A DNA stretch of 39,287 bases, from contig JAKSNU010000011.1 of assembly GCA_024399535.1 (NCBI GenBank), positions 1-39,287 on the forward strand, read 5' to 3'. Position 1 is the stretch's first letter. Each line of letters opens with the position of its first letter. Position numbers and translations under genes: made by a program. The notes below the pieces were generated by a model, which made no database searches, was not told the DNA's origin, and saw nothing but the letters and a program-made list of their open reading frames with translations. Shown here one piece after another: positions 10,633-18,667 of this stretch. The stretch is from Paludibacteraceae bacterium (GTDB taxonomy: Bacteria > Bacteroidota > Bacteroidia > Bacteroidales > Paludibacteraceae).

Positions 10633-11171
10633 CCAAATATTTTATGTAATTCGTCAAACCTGTCGACACTACCATCTTCCCATTTAGCAAGTTTCTCTCT
10701 GATGACGGCAACATCCTTTGCCTTAGTCAAATCTTTATTTTTTGAATAGAATTTATCTGCATAGCATACGAGTTTCTCCTCCAAAGTTTCAGGCATCATA
10801 TCCTTCTCGGGCAATGGGTAGTGCATACGCTTTATGTATTCCGCCGTAAGACCAGTGCCTGTATGACACTCACACACACGTGCGTGACGCTCAAGCCCTA
10901 AACCTCGCAACAGTTCTGCACCCAATGCCCCATGCTCGATATATAGATGAGTTCCCATACATTCAATGGGCGGTGCGTAAGTATAGAAAATCCCTATATC
11001 ATGAAGCATCGCTGCCTCCTTGACAAATTCAATGTCAATGTCAAGTTCAGGGTGACGGATTGCACACTCAATAGCCTTATCTCGCACACACTCGCTATGG
11101 ATGACAAGTATATTATACAATTTGCATCCCTCCGGATAATATCTCTTTATTATTTCGTATGCATCAATCAT
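10629..11171 (-). CDS. HD-domain hydrolase
   Basis: 180-residue cytoplasmic protein of the HD superfamily of metal-dependent phosphohydrolases. The metal ligands of the fold can be seen: His25, the HD pair His57-Asp58 in AAMLHDIG, His80 (IEHG), His103 (CHTG) and an Asp in YADKFYSK. Relatives are often annotated as uncharacterised HDIG-type proteins; the substrate is not known. It overlaps both neighbours by 4 bases (ABC permease upstream, lpxK downstream), which shows tight co-translation but does not reveal the substrate. Confidence 0.85.
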   Translation of the reverse strand: MIDAYEIIKRYYPEGCKLYNILVIHSECVRDKAIECAIRHPELDIDIEFVKEAAMLHDIGIFYTYAPPIECMGTHLYIEHGALGAELLRGLGLERHARVCECHTGTGLTAEYIKRMHYPLPEKDMMPETLEEKLVCYADKFYSKNKDLTKAKDVAVIREKLAKWEDGSVDRFDELHKIFG

Positions 11172-12016
11172 AGTTCAACTTTTTTCATGCGGAAATAGCT
11201 CCATATCCAGAAACCGATAGCCACGGCAAGTTGTCCGAATATAAGTCCGTATAATATTTCCTTAAAATATAGCATTGTCTCGGTATGAGTCATATTTTCC
11301 AATGGAGTGATTATCACACTGAGGAAATTAAATGATACAGTTGATACAAAAATACTCAGTACTTGATTTACACCCCACAAAATCAACATTCCAAAGAGGA
11401 ATGGATGTTTGCGGAAAAGAGTTGCACAGAATGTAAACCATGCGCTATGAAAAAACAGTGAAGCCACTATAACACAGACGGAAAGGGAAATTATGACAGA
11501 ATAATCAGAATCCATTGTTAAGCCAAAATTTCTCAGGACATCGATTAAAGAAGTTGATGATACCTCTGTCAATGTAAAATGGCCTGTCAAAGCATATTGT
11601 AAAGCATCAGCGATAAAAAATGCAACAACAGCCTCAATGACTGAGAAGACAAAAGCAAAAGTCTCGGCTGCAAAATATTTCTCCAAAGTAGTTGCCGGAA
11701 GCACAATATGGGCAATCTGCGAAGTCTTGGTTTTCATGAAAGGCATTGAGTGAGCTGACTGATAAGCTATAGCAAGTACTGTAACGGCAACAAACATAAT
11801 TATCTTGTACCAAGAGAAGAACACGACAGACCCTTCGCTAACAGCAGAATTAGTTTCGTCATATGACATCATAATGTTGATTTGCCAATTCACAATCCAG
11901 AATATAAAGAAGAGCAAAATAGCCATCACAGCCGTAAAGCCTACCTGACGACGCCAATCCTCAACAAACTGTTTGCGACATACCAATAAATATCTTGAGA
12001 ATTCAAACTTTTTCAT
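11168..12016 (-). CDS. ABC transporter permease (ABC-2 type)
   Basis: 282-residue integral membrane protein with about six hydrophobic segments (first near 28-47, last near 255-272) and a short basic C-terminus (RMKKVEL). It has no recognisable soluble domain. Coming 12 bases after an ABC ATPase gene, it is most likely that ATPase's membrane partner. Family and substrate cannot be assigned from sequence; export-type systems of this layout commonly serve lipids, drugs or peptides. Linkage to lpxK makes an envelope-related role possible but unproven. Confidence 0.75.
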   Translation of the reverse strand: MKKFEFSRYLLVCRKQFVEDWRRQVGFTAVMAILLFFIFWIVNWQINIMMSYDETNSAVSEGSVVFFSWYKIIMFVAVTVLAIAYQSAHSMPFMKTKTSQIAHIVLPATTLEKYFAAETFAFVFSVIEAVVAFFIADALQYALTGHFTLTEVSSTSLIDVLRNFGLTMDSDYSVIISLSVCVIVASLFFHSAWFTFCATLFRKHPFLFGMLILWGVNQVLSIFVSTVSFNFLSVIITPLENMTHTETMLYFKEILYGLIFGQLAVAIGFWIWSYFRMKKVEL

Positions 12017-12028
12017 AAGGCAATCGAT

Positions 12029-12844
12029 TTAGAAGAGTTTTGCAATATCATCATTAAGCAACACTGCATTGAAAAGCAGTTCAAGTCGCATAGGCGACAT
12101 CTCGCCGGTCTCGTTTTTAGTGACGGTGAAATAGCCACCCGCGAATTCCTGTTTGTAAAGTGGATTCTCATCATTCACACCAAACCTCAGCACTTCGCAG
12201 ATGCGTTTCACTGGTTGCTGAAGCAGCAGTCGGTTCTTTTCGAGAATAACGACCTCTTCTATCAGGCTCTCCACATCTCCTACCTGATGAGTTGAAATAA
12301 TGATGGTACGGTCAGGACGCATTCCTGTCTTCACCAACTGTCGGAACTGTTCTTTTGAAGGTATGTCCAGACCATTGGAAGGCTCGTCCATTATCAAGTA
12401 TTTAGTATTGCACGCCAAGGCAAAGCACATGAATACCTTCTTTTTCTGACCCATCGAAAGTGCTTTCAGATTAGGATTTCCCTCCATATTGAAGAGGCGG
12501 AGGTTACGCTCCATGTCAGTCTGCGAGAAATTAGGATAGAAAGGAGACGTATATTTGATGTACTGCTCGAGCGTGCAGGCAGGCAATTCAAACTCCTCTG
12601 GCACCAAAAAACAATCTCTCAGCAACTCTGCATAGCGTTCCGAGGCATTCATACCATCTATTGTCACGAAACCTGTACGAGGCTGAAGAAGTCCCATGAG
12701 AGTATATATCAAAGTACTCTTACCCACACCGTTACGTCCCAACAAGCCATAAACATGACCTGCCGACAACTCAAGATTGAAATGGTCAAACACCATATCT
12801 TTTCCCTTCTTGTACTTATACGAAAAGTCTTTTATCTCTATCAT
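12029..12844 (-). CDS. ABC transporter ATP-binding protein
   Basis: 271-residue single nucleotide-binding domain that powers the membrane partner encoded next. Walker A GRNGVGKS at 36-43; signature segment LSMGQKKKV (a variant of LSGGQ with methionine at position 3); Walker B YLIMDEPSNGLD; switch His in IISTHQVGDVE. The MDEPSNGLD form is typical of ABC-2 exporters. I chose ATG 12844; the frame continues to a TTG at 12871 that lies within the promoter -7 box. First gene of the operon. Confidence 0.9.
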   Translation of the reverse strand: MIEIKDFSYKYKKGKDMVFDHFNLELSAGHVYGLLGRNGVGKSTLIYTLMGLLQPRTGFVTIDGMNASERYAELLRDCFLVPEEFELPACTLEQYIKYTSPFYPNFSQTDMERNLRLFNMEGNPNLKALSMGQKKKVFMCFALACNTKYLIMDEPSNGLDIPSKEQFRQLVKTGMRPDRTIIISTHQVGDVESLIEEVVILEKNRLLLQQPVKRICEVLRFGVNDENPLYKQEFAGGYFTVTKNETGEMSPMRLELLFNAVLLNDDIAKLF

Positions 12845-12868
12845 AACAAACAATTTCCTTTGAAACCG

Positions 12869-12899
12869 CAAAATTACAAAAAAACATCGACATACACAA
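12869..12899 (-). promoter_or_regulatory. Promoter of the ABC transporter-HD-lpxK operon
   Basis: Minus strand: TTG (12897-12899), 20-base spacer, TAATTTTG (12869-12876); ATG follows 25 bases downstream of the box. Confidence 0.6.
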
Positions 12900-12969
12900 C
12901 AAAAGCAATGGTTAATTTTTATTAAATAAAATTCTTTCGCTTCTTCTCGCTTTTTCCAGTTTTTATTTG

Positions 12970-12977
12970 TAACTTTG
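12970..12977 (+). promoter_or_regulatory. -7 promoter element of the T9SS type B protein gene
   Basis: TAACTTTG at 12970-12977, 30 bases before the ATG at 13008, divergent from the ABC operon promoter. No good -33 TTTG is present. Confidence 0.45.
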
Positions 12978-13007
12978 CGGCAAATTTGATTTGCAGATTT
13001 TACCTAT

Positions 13008-14288
13008 ATGACAAAACGTATTTTAATTGTATTCCTGACGTTACTGAGCAGTTTTTATATTACAGCCCAAAATCCATTTTCAGTCTCTACACCAGACCAT
13101 TACACTATACTTACAGGCACTCAATATCGTCTTGATGGTCTGATTATCTTCGACAAAATATCTGTTGGTGCTCAACTGATTTATACAGGTACAGGTAATT
13201 TTCAATGGTCATATTCTGTCGGTTCAGACACCTACACATCAACAATGAATTCTGTAGATGTCTATCCAAACACATTATATACAGTTAAGATTAATGGGAT
13301 TTCACGCTACCATGTCTATACTCTCGACTATAGCGAATTCCCATCATCGTATCAAGCCATCAACATTTCTGAAGACCCTCAGACAGTTTGCGAATCGCTC
13401 AATCTTGAAATACTCTGCGACATTACACCTATATATTATATTGACTCGTTAGGGCAAAGAACTTTCCTCCCTCGCACATTCACCCTGCAATACACAACAT
13501 CAGCTTGGGATGGCACATCGTGGAACGATAGTCTTGCCGTTACTACACTTACGCCATCTTCCTCGCCTATCACAACGTCAGTAGTAGCTCCTTTGAAAAA
13601 CACCTACTTCGAATTCTTTGGCGATGATATTTCAGAGCAACTCGGCATAATTTCGGATACACTATACTCCGACCTCTATATAGCCAAGGCTGTCCAGATT
13701 CACCCTAAAGGCGAAGTTATCGAACGTAATGCAAAAAACGAAAAAGACCGCACAACACAAAATTCAATAGCGGGTTCTTCGCCTCTCGTAGTACAATTCA
13801 CCGCTAATGCCAACCCTGCGGATAACCTCTATTATGAATGGATTATTTTCAAGACAACCAATCCAGAACTATATCAACGGTTCTCTGACCCAGAAGTGAA
13901 TTATACATTCAAGGAATCTGGCGACTACATTGCTCGTCTCAGGGTCAATAGCGAATTATGCTCTGCAACTGATTCTCTCAACATCAAAGCCCACGACTCG
14001 TTTATAGATGTTCCAAACGTCTTCACACCTAATGGCGATGGCATAAATGATGAATTCCGCGTTGCATATAAATCGCTCAAAAGTTTCGATATTTGGATTT
14101 ACAACCGTTGGGGACGTCTTGTATATCATAGCACCGACCCTGGTTCTGGTTGGGATGGCACCATCAATGGACGTCCAGCCTCGACAGGTACGTACTATTA
14201 TGTAATCAATGCTTACGGCTCAGACTACGACAACAAGAACAAACCTATGCACTACCGCCTTTCGGGCGATTGCAACCTGCTAAGATAG
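13008..14288 (+). CDS. Secreted protein with PKD-like region and type B (gliding-motility) T9SS sorting domain
   Basis: 426 residues. An N-terminal signal peptide (MTKRILIVFLTLLSSFYITAQ) sends it through Sec. A long beta-rich central part of unknown function is followed by a PKD-like stretch (about 245-330: VVQFTANANPADNLYYEW and VNYTFKESGDYIARLRVN). The last 90 residues are the CHU_C/type B sorting domain, opening with VPNVFTPNGDGINDEF and ending GTYYYVINAYG plus a short tail. Type B domains direct passage across the outer membrane by the type IX secretion system and often surface attachment. I recognise no enzymatic motif; adhesin or surface-structural roles are usual for such proteins. Confidence 0.85.
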   Translation: MTKRILIVFLTLLSSFYITAQNPFSVSTPDHYTILTGTQYRLDGLIIFDKISVGAQLIYTGTGNFQWSYSVGSDTYTSTMNSVDVYPNTLYTVKINGISRYHVYTLDYSEFPSSYQAINISEDPQTVCESLNLEILCDITPIYYIDSLGQRTFLPRTFTLQYTTSAWDGTSWNDSLAVTTLTPSSSPITTSVVAPLKNTYFEFFGDDISEQLGIISDTLYSDLYIAKAVQIHPKGEVIERNAKNEKDRTTQNSIAGSSPLVVQFTANANPADNLYYEWIIFKTTNPELYQRFSDPEVNYTFKESGDYIARLRVNSELCSATDSLNIKAHDSFIDVPNVFTPNGDGINDEFRVAYKSLKSFDIWIYNRWGRLVYHSTDPGSGWDGTINGRPASTGTYYYVINAYGSDYDNKNKPMHYRLSGDCNLLR

Positions 14289-14295
14289 ACACAAT

Positions 14296-14333
14296 AAAAG
14301 GCTGACCTTTGTAGTATAAATGGTCAGCCTTTT
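14296..14333. terminator. Bidirectional terminator between the T9SS protein gene and glyS
   Basis: A 12-bp perfect stem, AAAAGGCTGACC (14296-14307) / GGTCAGCCTTTT (14322-14333), with a 14-base loop. A runs on one side and T runs on the other let it stop transcription from both converging genes. Confidence 0.85.
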
Positions 14334-14360
14334 ATTATGTTTATGCAGTTTTCCGAGAAC

Positions 14361-15908
14361 TCAATCCATCAACTTTTTCAACAATTGTTTAGCATCAATT
14401 GCATGAGAAAGTATCCCACGAAGTTCTTCTATCTTGACTCTTTCTTGTTCCATAGAATCACGATGACGTATTGTCACACATCCATCGTTCAATGTATCGT
14501 GATCGACTGTTATACAGAATGGTGTTCCAACAGCATCTTGACGACGATAACGCTTTCCTATTGAGTCTTTCTCGTCATATGCACAACGAAAATCGAATTT
14601 GAGGTCATTCATTATCTCACGTGCTTTCTCTGGCAATCCGTCCTTCTTTACAAGTGGCATAATACATACCTTGACAGGAGCAAGCACAGCTGGCAAGTGC
14701 AAAACAACGCGACTTTCGCCTCCCTCCAATTGCTCTTCCTCATAAGCGGAACAGAGAACAGACAAGAACATTCTATCAACACCAATAGAAGTTTCAATAA
14801 CGTACGGAGTGTAACTCTCGTTCAATTCAGGATCGAAATACTTAATATTCTTGCCACAATATTTCTCATGGCTTGTCAAATCGAAATCTGTACGAGAATG
14901 TATTCCCTCAACCTCCTTAAATCCGAAAGGCATCTGGAACTCAATATCAGTTGCCGCATTTGCGTAATGCGCCAACTTATCATGATCGTGAAAACGATAT
15001 TTCTCATCGCCAAGACCAAGAGCTTTATGCCATTTCAGACGGAATTGTTTCCAATAGTCAAACCATTTCATCTCATCACCTGGACGAACAAAAAATTGCA
15101 TTTCCATCTGTTCGAACTCCCTCATTCTGAAAATAAATTGGCGTGCAACTATTTCGTTACGGAAAGCCTTTCCTATCTGGCATATTCCAAAAGGTATCTT
15201 CATTCGTCCTGTCTTCTGCACATTCAAGTAATTTACAAATATTCCCTGTGCAGTCTCTGGACGAAGATATATCTTGGTCGCACCATCAGCAGTTGACCCC
15301 ATATCGGTCGAGAACATAAGGTTAAACTGCCTAACCTCAGTCCAATTTTTTGTTCCTGAAATAGGACAAACTATCTCGCAATCAACGATTATCTGCCGCA
15401 ACTCCTCAAGATTATTGTCTTCTAATGCCTTAACAAAACGTGCATGTACGTCATCGCGTTTTTTTGCATATTCCAACACTCTCGGATTTGTCTTAAGATA
15501 CATTTCCTTGTCGAAATTTTCGCCAAAGCGCTTTGCAGCCTTATCGCACTCTTTTCCTATCTTCTCGTCATATTTAGCCAAATAGTCTTCAATCAGCACG
15601 TCAGCACGATATCTTTTCTTGCTATCCTTATTATCAATCAGAGGGTCGTTGAAGGCATCTACGTGACCAGAAGCCTTCCATGTCGTTGGGTGCATGAATA
15701 TAGCTGCATCTATTCCGACAACGTTCTCATGAAGCAACGTCATGCTATCCCACCAATATTTCTTGATGTTATTCTTCAGTTCAACACCCATCTGCCCATA
15801 ATCATATACAGCTGCCAATCCATCGTAAATTTCACTTGATGGAAACACAAAGCCATATTCCTTGCAATGAGCTACGAGTTTTTTGAATACTTCATCCTGC
15901 GATGCCAT
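14361..15908 (-). CDS. glyS: Glycyl-tRNA synthetase (single-chain, alpha2 type)
   Basis: Charges tRNA-Gly. 515 residues, the homodimeric class II form (like the eukaryal/Gram-positive single-chain enzyme), not the alpha2beta2 GlyQ/GlyS type. The N-terminus has the family's SSEIYDGLAAVYDYGQMGVELKNN. Motif 2 lies in FRNEIVARQFIFRMREFEQME and motif 3 in ETSIGVDRMFL. The C-terminal anticodon-binding domain starts around VLAPVKVCIMPL. Only 3 bases separate its ATG from the stop of the upstream protease gene, so it is probably read on the same transcript, an unusual partner for a secreted protease. Confidence 0.96.
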   Translation of the reverse strand: MASQDEVFKKLVAHCKEYGFVFPSSEIYDGLAAVYDYGQMGVELKNNIKKYWWDSMTLLHENVVGIDAAIFMHPTTWKASGHVDAFNDPLIDNKDSKKRYRADVLIEDYLAKYDEKIGKECDKAAKRFGENFDKEMYLKTNPRVLEYAKKRDDVHARFVKALEDNNLEELRQIIVDCEIVCPISGTKNWTEVRQFNLMFSTDMGSTADGATKIYLRPETAQGIFVNYLNVQKTGRMKIPFGICQIGKAFRNEIVARQFIFRMREFEQMEMQFFVRPGDEMKWFDYWKQFRLKWHKALGLGDEKYRFHDHDKLAHYANAATDIEFQMPFGFKEVEGIHSRTDFDLTSHEKYCGKNIKYFDPELNESYTPYVIETSIGVDRMFLSVLCSAYEEEQLEGGESRVVLHLPAVLAPVKVCIMPLVKKDGLPEKAREIMNDLKFDFRCAYDEKDSIGKRYRRQDAVGTPFCITVDHDTLNDGCVTIRHRDSMEQERVKIEELRGILSHAIDAKQLLKKLMD

Positions 15909-15911
15909 AAC

Positions 15912-18092
15912 TTATTTTCTGATGAGTTTAAAAGTATCGTTCAACGACTCGCCAGCGACCTTCACGATATATGCTCCTGGCAAAACATCGCTCAAATCAA
16001 TATTGATGTTGTCTCCAGGCTGAACATCACTCATTATATTATTATATATAGTTTTTCCACTGAGGTCAGTAATAACAATATTAACCTTAGAATCTGAAGC
16101 AGCAAAACCTATGTTCAGTTCACCATCAGTTGGATTTGGATATACTGCCAACACTTTTGGTGACTCTGGATTCTGAACAGAAGCATTAAGACCAAGAACC
16201 CACAACAAACCTTCGTAAGCATTGAGTTTGCCATATCCGACCTTGCTATTAGGAACATCCTTACCAATTTGGTCATCAATAATTGCAGTATTTCTGAATA
16301 TCTCTTTAACTTTTGCTTGATCCAAAGTTGGGTCTGCTTCAAGCCAAGTTGCCATCACACCTGCACAATAAGGACTTGACATTGAGGTTCCCTGCATATA
16401 ACCATAATAATATTTGTTACCATTAACTACCACCTCTTCAGCTCTGCTTGACGATAATGACGAACAATCAGGAATTGATGATACCAAAGTCTGACCAGGT
16501 GCACAGATGTCTGGTTTGATACGTCCATCAAGTGTAGGACCCATTGACGAGAAAGACGACCTTCCGCCAACTTTCTGACTTGGATATTGTGCATACGAGG
16601 TATAAGAACCTACAGAAATAGCGCCATTAGCCACACCCATTGGCTCGCCAAGTGTCATATCAGTACTACCATCTGTCCAACCATCTCTCTTCATACCATA
16701 GTTGGTAAACGTACAATAATCTTCAGTTGACCACATATTCACCTCGCCAGCATTCTTGCCATAAACCAAAATTCCAACCATATGACGATCAGGGATATCT
16801 TGAGAAAGATTGGTAGTTATAAGATAGTTACCTCTATTGTTATCAGGATTGATTGACTTTGCAATTGAAACTGTCACATTCACACCAGAACTGGATTGTT
16901 TCAAATTGTAAGTATAGACATCTTTTGGCAAGTCGAATGTAACTGTATCAGTTTGACATACAAACTCTTTTGTATCCCTATTATAAACAACCACTTGTAT
17001 TGCAAACTGCTTATTCACTTCACCCCATACGTCAACCATAGCTATTTTTGCAGACTCAGAATACGTAAGGAATGTCTTTGCCACTGTATCAAGATCTTGC
17101 AAAACCAACTTAGCATGTTCCTTGACATCACCCGAATTACTTGCAGAACCGCAAATCAGCACACCAGGTCTTGTCGCCAACTCGTCAATAACCTTGCACT
17201 CAGTCGATGTGCCATCATGTGGGCCAAGAAATCCACCCATACTTACATTAACCACGCATGGTTTCCCAACAGAGTTAGCATAATCCACAATGTATTTGAT
17301 ACCATCCGACAACGATGTTGACGAACTATTATACATTGTCTGAACTGCAGATACCATCACAAGTTCAGTCTCTCTTGCTATACCATAATTTGGATTCTCC
17401 ATACATGCTCCAGCGGCAATACCAAGCACATGAGTTGCATGACCAGACGATGGTTGACGGAAATCGTATTTCTGCCCGATAATAGCAGATTCCGAAGTAT
17501 ATTCAGCACCATAATCGAAATTTTGAGGATGTGTTCCTCCTGTCGAATTCTGGTTCCAATATCTCTTTATACGATAGTTCTGATGGTTAGTATCATAGAA
17601 ATTAGGATGATTAAGTTGTATCTCTGTATCTACAATACCTAAAACGACTCCTCGTCCGAGATAACTCTGCGACAACTGGCCACCTCCATCAACTACCAAC
17701 TGTGCGAGACTCATAGGTCTTGCTTTGCTCATTTCGAATTTCAATGGCGTACCTGCCTCAACATACTTGATTGCAGGATCATTTGACAAAGCCTCCATCA
17801 TATCAACTGGCACTGCAGCCGTAACCATTGTGAGTTTGTCATATTTAGCATGCAAAACCACGTCATATTTACTCAGTATGCTTTCATCAACTGAAGAATT
17901 GAAATGCACATAGCAATCCACCATTTCCCTATTATTCTCCATTCTCGACAACCCATGCAACATGCCATTGTCTGCTACCGCCATTTTCTTTTCGGTAACC
18001 AAAGTTGCTGCCAAACTTGACATTTTGCCCTGTGCCATTACGCCACCAAGCGCCATTACAGCAGCCGCAACCGTAATAAAAAATCTTCTCAT
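15912..18092 (-). CDS. Subtilisin-like (S8) serine protease secreted by T9SS
   Basis: 726-residue secreted endopeptidase. Signal peptide (1-20, ending VMAQ); an N-terminal propeptide-like domain at about 56-120 (YVHFNSSVDESIL to YVEAGTPLKF); catalytic domain with Asp155 (GIVDTEIQ), His218 (SGHATHVLGIAAG), oxyanion Asn319 (GSASNSGD) and Ser570 (QGTSMSSPYCAG). A non-catalytic insert of about 120 residues lies between the Asn and the Ser. The last 75 residues are a type A T9SS sorting domain (YPNPTDGELNI, then GAYIVKV and a basic end FKLIRK). All triad residues are present, so it should be active. Directly upstream, 14 bases away, is a lipoprotein whose C-terminal half resembles this propeptide. 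Confidence 0.93.
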   Translation of the reverse strand: MRRFFITVAAAVMALGGVMAQGKMSSLAATLVTEKKMAVADNGMLHGLSRMENNREMVDCYVHFNSSVDESILSKYDVVLHAKYDKLTMVTAAVPVDMMEALSNDPAIKYVEAGTPLKFEMSKARPMSLAQLVVDGGGQLSQSYLGRGVVLGIVDTEIQLNHPNFYDTNHQNYRIKRYWNQNSTGGTHPQNFDYGAEYTSESAIIGQKYDFRQPSSGHATHVLGIAAGACMENPNYGIARETELVMVSAVQTMYNSSSTSLSDGIKYIVDYANSVGKPCVVNVSMGGFLGPHDGTSTECKVIDELATRPGVLICGSASNSGDVKEHAKLVLQDLDTVAKTFLTYSESAKIAMVDVWGEVNKQFAIQVVVYNRDTKEFVCQTDTVTFDLPKDVYTYNLKQSSSGVNVTVSIAKSINPDNNRGNYLITTNLSQDIPDRHMVGILVYGKNAGEVNMWSTEDYCTFTNYGMKRDGWTDGSTDMTLGEPMGVANGAISVGSYTSYAQYPSQKVGGRSSFSSMGPTLDGRIKPDICAPGQTLVSSIPDCSSLSSSRAEEVVVNGNKYYYGYMQGTSMSSPYCAGVMATWLEADPTLDQAKVKEIFRNTAIIDDQIGKDVPNSKVGYGKLNAYEGLLWVLGLNASVQNPESPKVLAVYPNPTDGELNIGFAASDSKVNIVITDLSGKTIYNNIMSDVQPGDNINIDLSDVLPGAYIVKVAGESLNDTFKLIRK

Positions 18093-18106
18093 ATATCAAA
18101 AATTAC

Positions 18107-18577
18107 TTATTTATTTTCGTGCAGTGGTTTAAGTTGTTTGCCCGCCTCAACAGTCTTCATTCCAGGCTGATTGATAAGTGTTGGCAACAATGCCAATGGG
18201 CAACGGAATGAATATATGCCAGTAATCATCTCATTCAAAGTAATACCCATTCCCTTCAATTTTTCAGGGTCAAAATTTTTAGTTGCATCTTCTTTCTTCG
18301 AATCAACTTGTATAAAACCAGTTAATACATATTGGTTGCCAGCTTTGACAAGTCCATAATAATCAACCATTTCCTGTGTTGGCTTATACTTTTTCAAACT
18401 CTTTCCACTCTGTTTAACCTCGCTTACAAAATCATTCCAAAACACCTTGAACTGATTTGAAAATCTTGCAGTTTTTGGCAACTCTTCGCTGAGTGTCGAT
18501 ACCTCGCCTGCCTTCTTGGCAGTGCTGCAACCTGCCAGCATAACCAGACAGGTCAACGAAAACAATACCTTTTTCAT
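18107..18577 (-). CDS. Lipoprotein resembling the propeptide of the adjacent subtilisin; candidate inhibitor
   Basis: 156 residues. Signal peptide with a clear lipobox LAGC (Cys17, Ser+2), so it is membrane-anchored. No named family is evident to me. Residues 84-152 can be aligned by eye with protease residues 56-120: 138-150 reads PGMKTVEAGKQLK against PAIKYVEAGTPLK at 106-118 of the protease (8 of 13 identical). Before that there is a similar beta-alpha-beta hydrophobic pattern. Subtilisin propeptides (I9 type) act as folding helpers and tight inhibitors, and stand-alone I9-like inhibitors are known. Gene order (own promoter, lipoprotein first, protease 14 bases later) fits a membrane-bound guard against self-digestion. 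An SD-like AAGG precedes the ATG. The inhibitor role is inference. Confidence 0.7.
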   Translation of the reverse strand: MKKVLFSLTCLVMLAGCSTAKKAGEVSTLSEELPKTARFSNQFKVFWNDFVSEVKQSGKSLKKYKPTQEMVDYYGLVKAGNQYVLTGFIQVDSKKEDATKNFDPEKLKGMGITLNEMITGIYSFRCPLALLPTLINQPGMKTVEAGKQLKPLHENK

Positions 18578-18607
18578 ATCCTTGTTTTTTTATACATTTT
18601 TCAATTG

Positions 18608-18639
18608 CAAAGTTACAAAATATTTTTCACTCCCACCAA
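18608..18639 (-). promoter_or_regulatory. Promoter of the lipoprotein-protease-glyS unit
   Basis: Minus strand: TTG (18637-18639), 21-base spacer, TAACTTTG (18608-18615), about 30 bases before the lipoprotein ATG at 18577. Confidence 0.6.
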
Positions 18640-18667
18640 TAAAAAAATCATCTTTTTTTCATATTTT

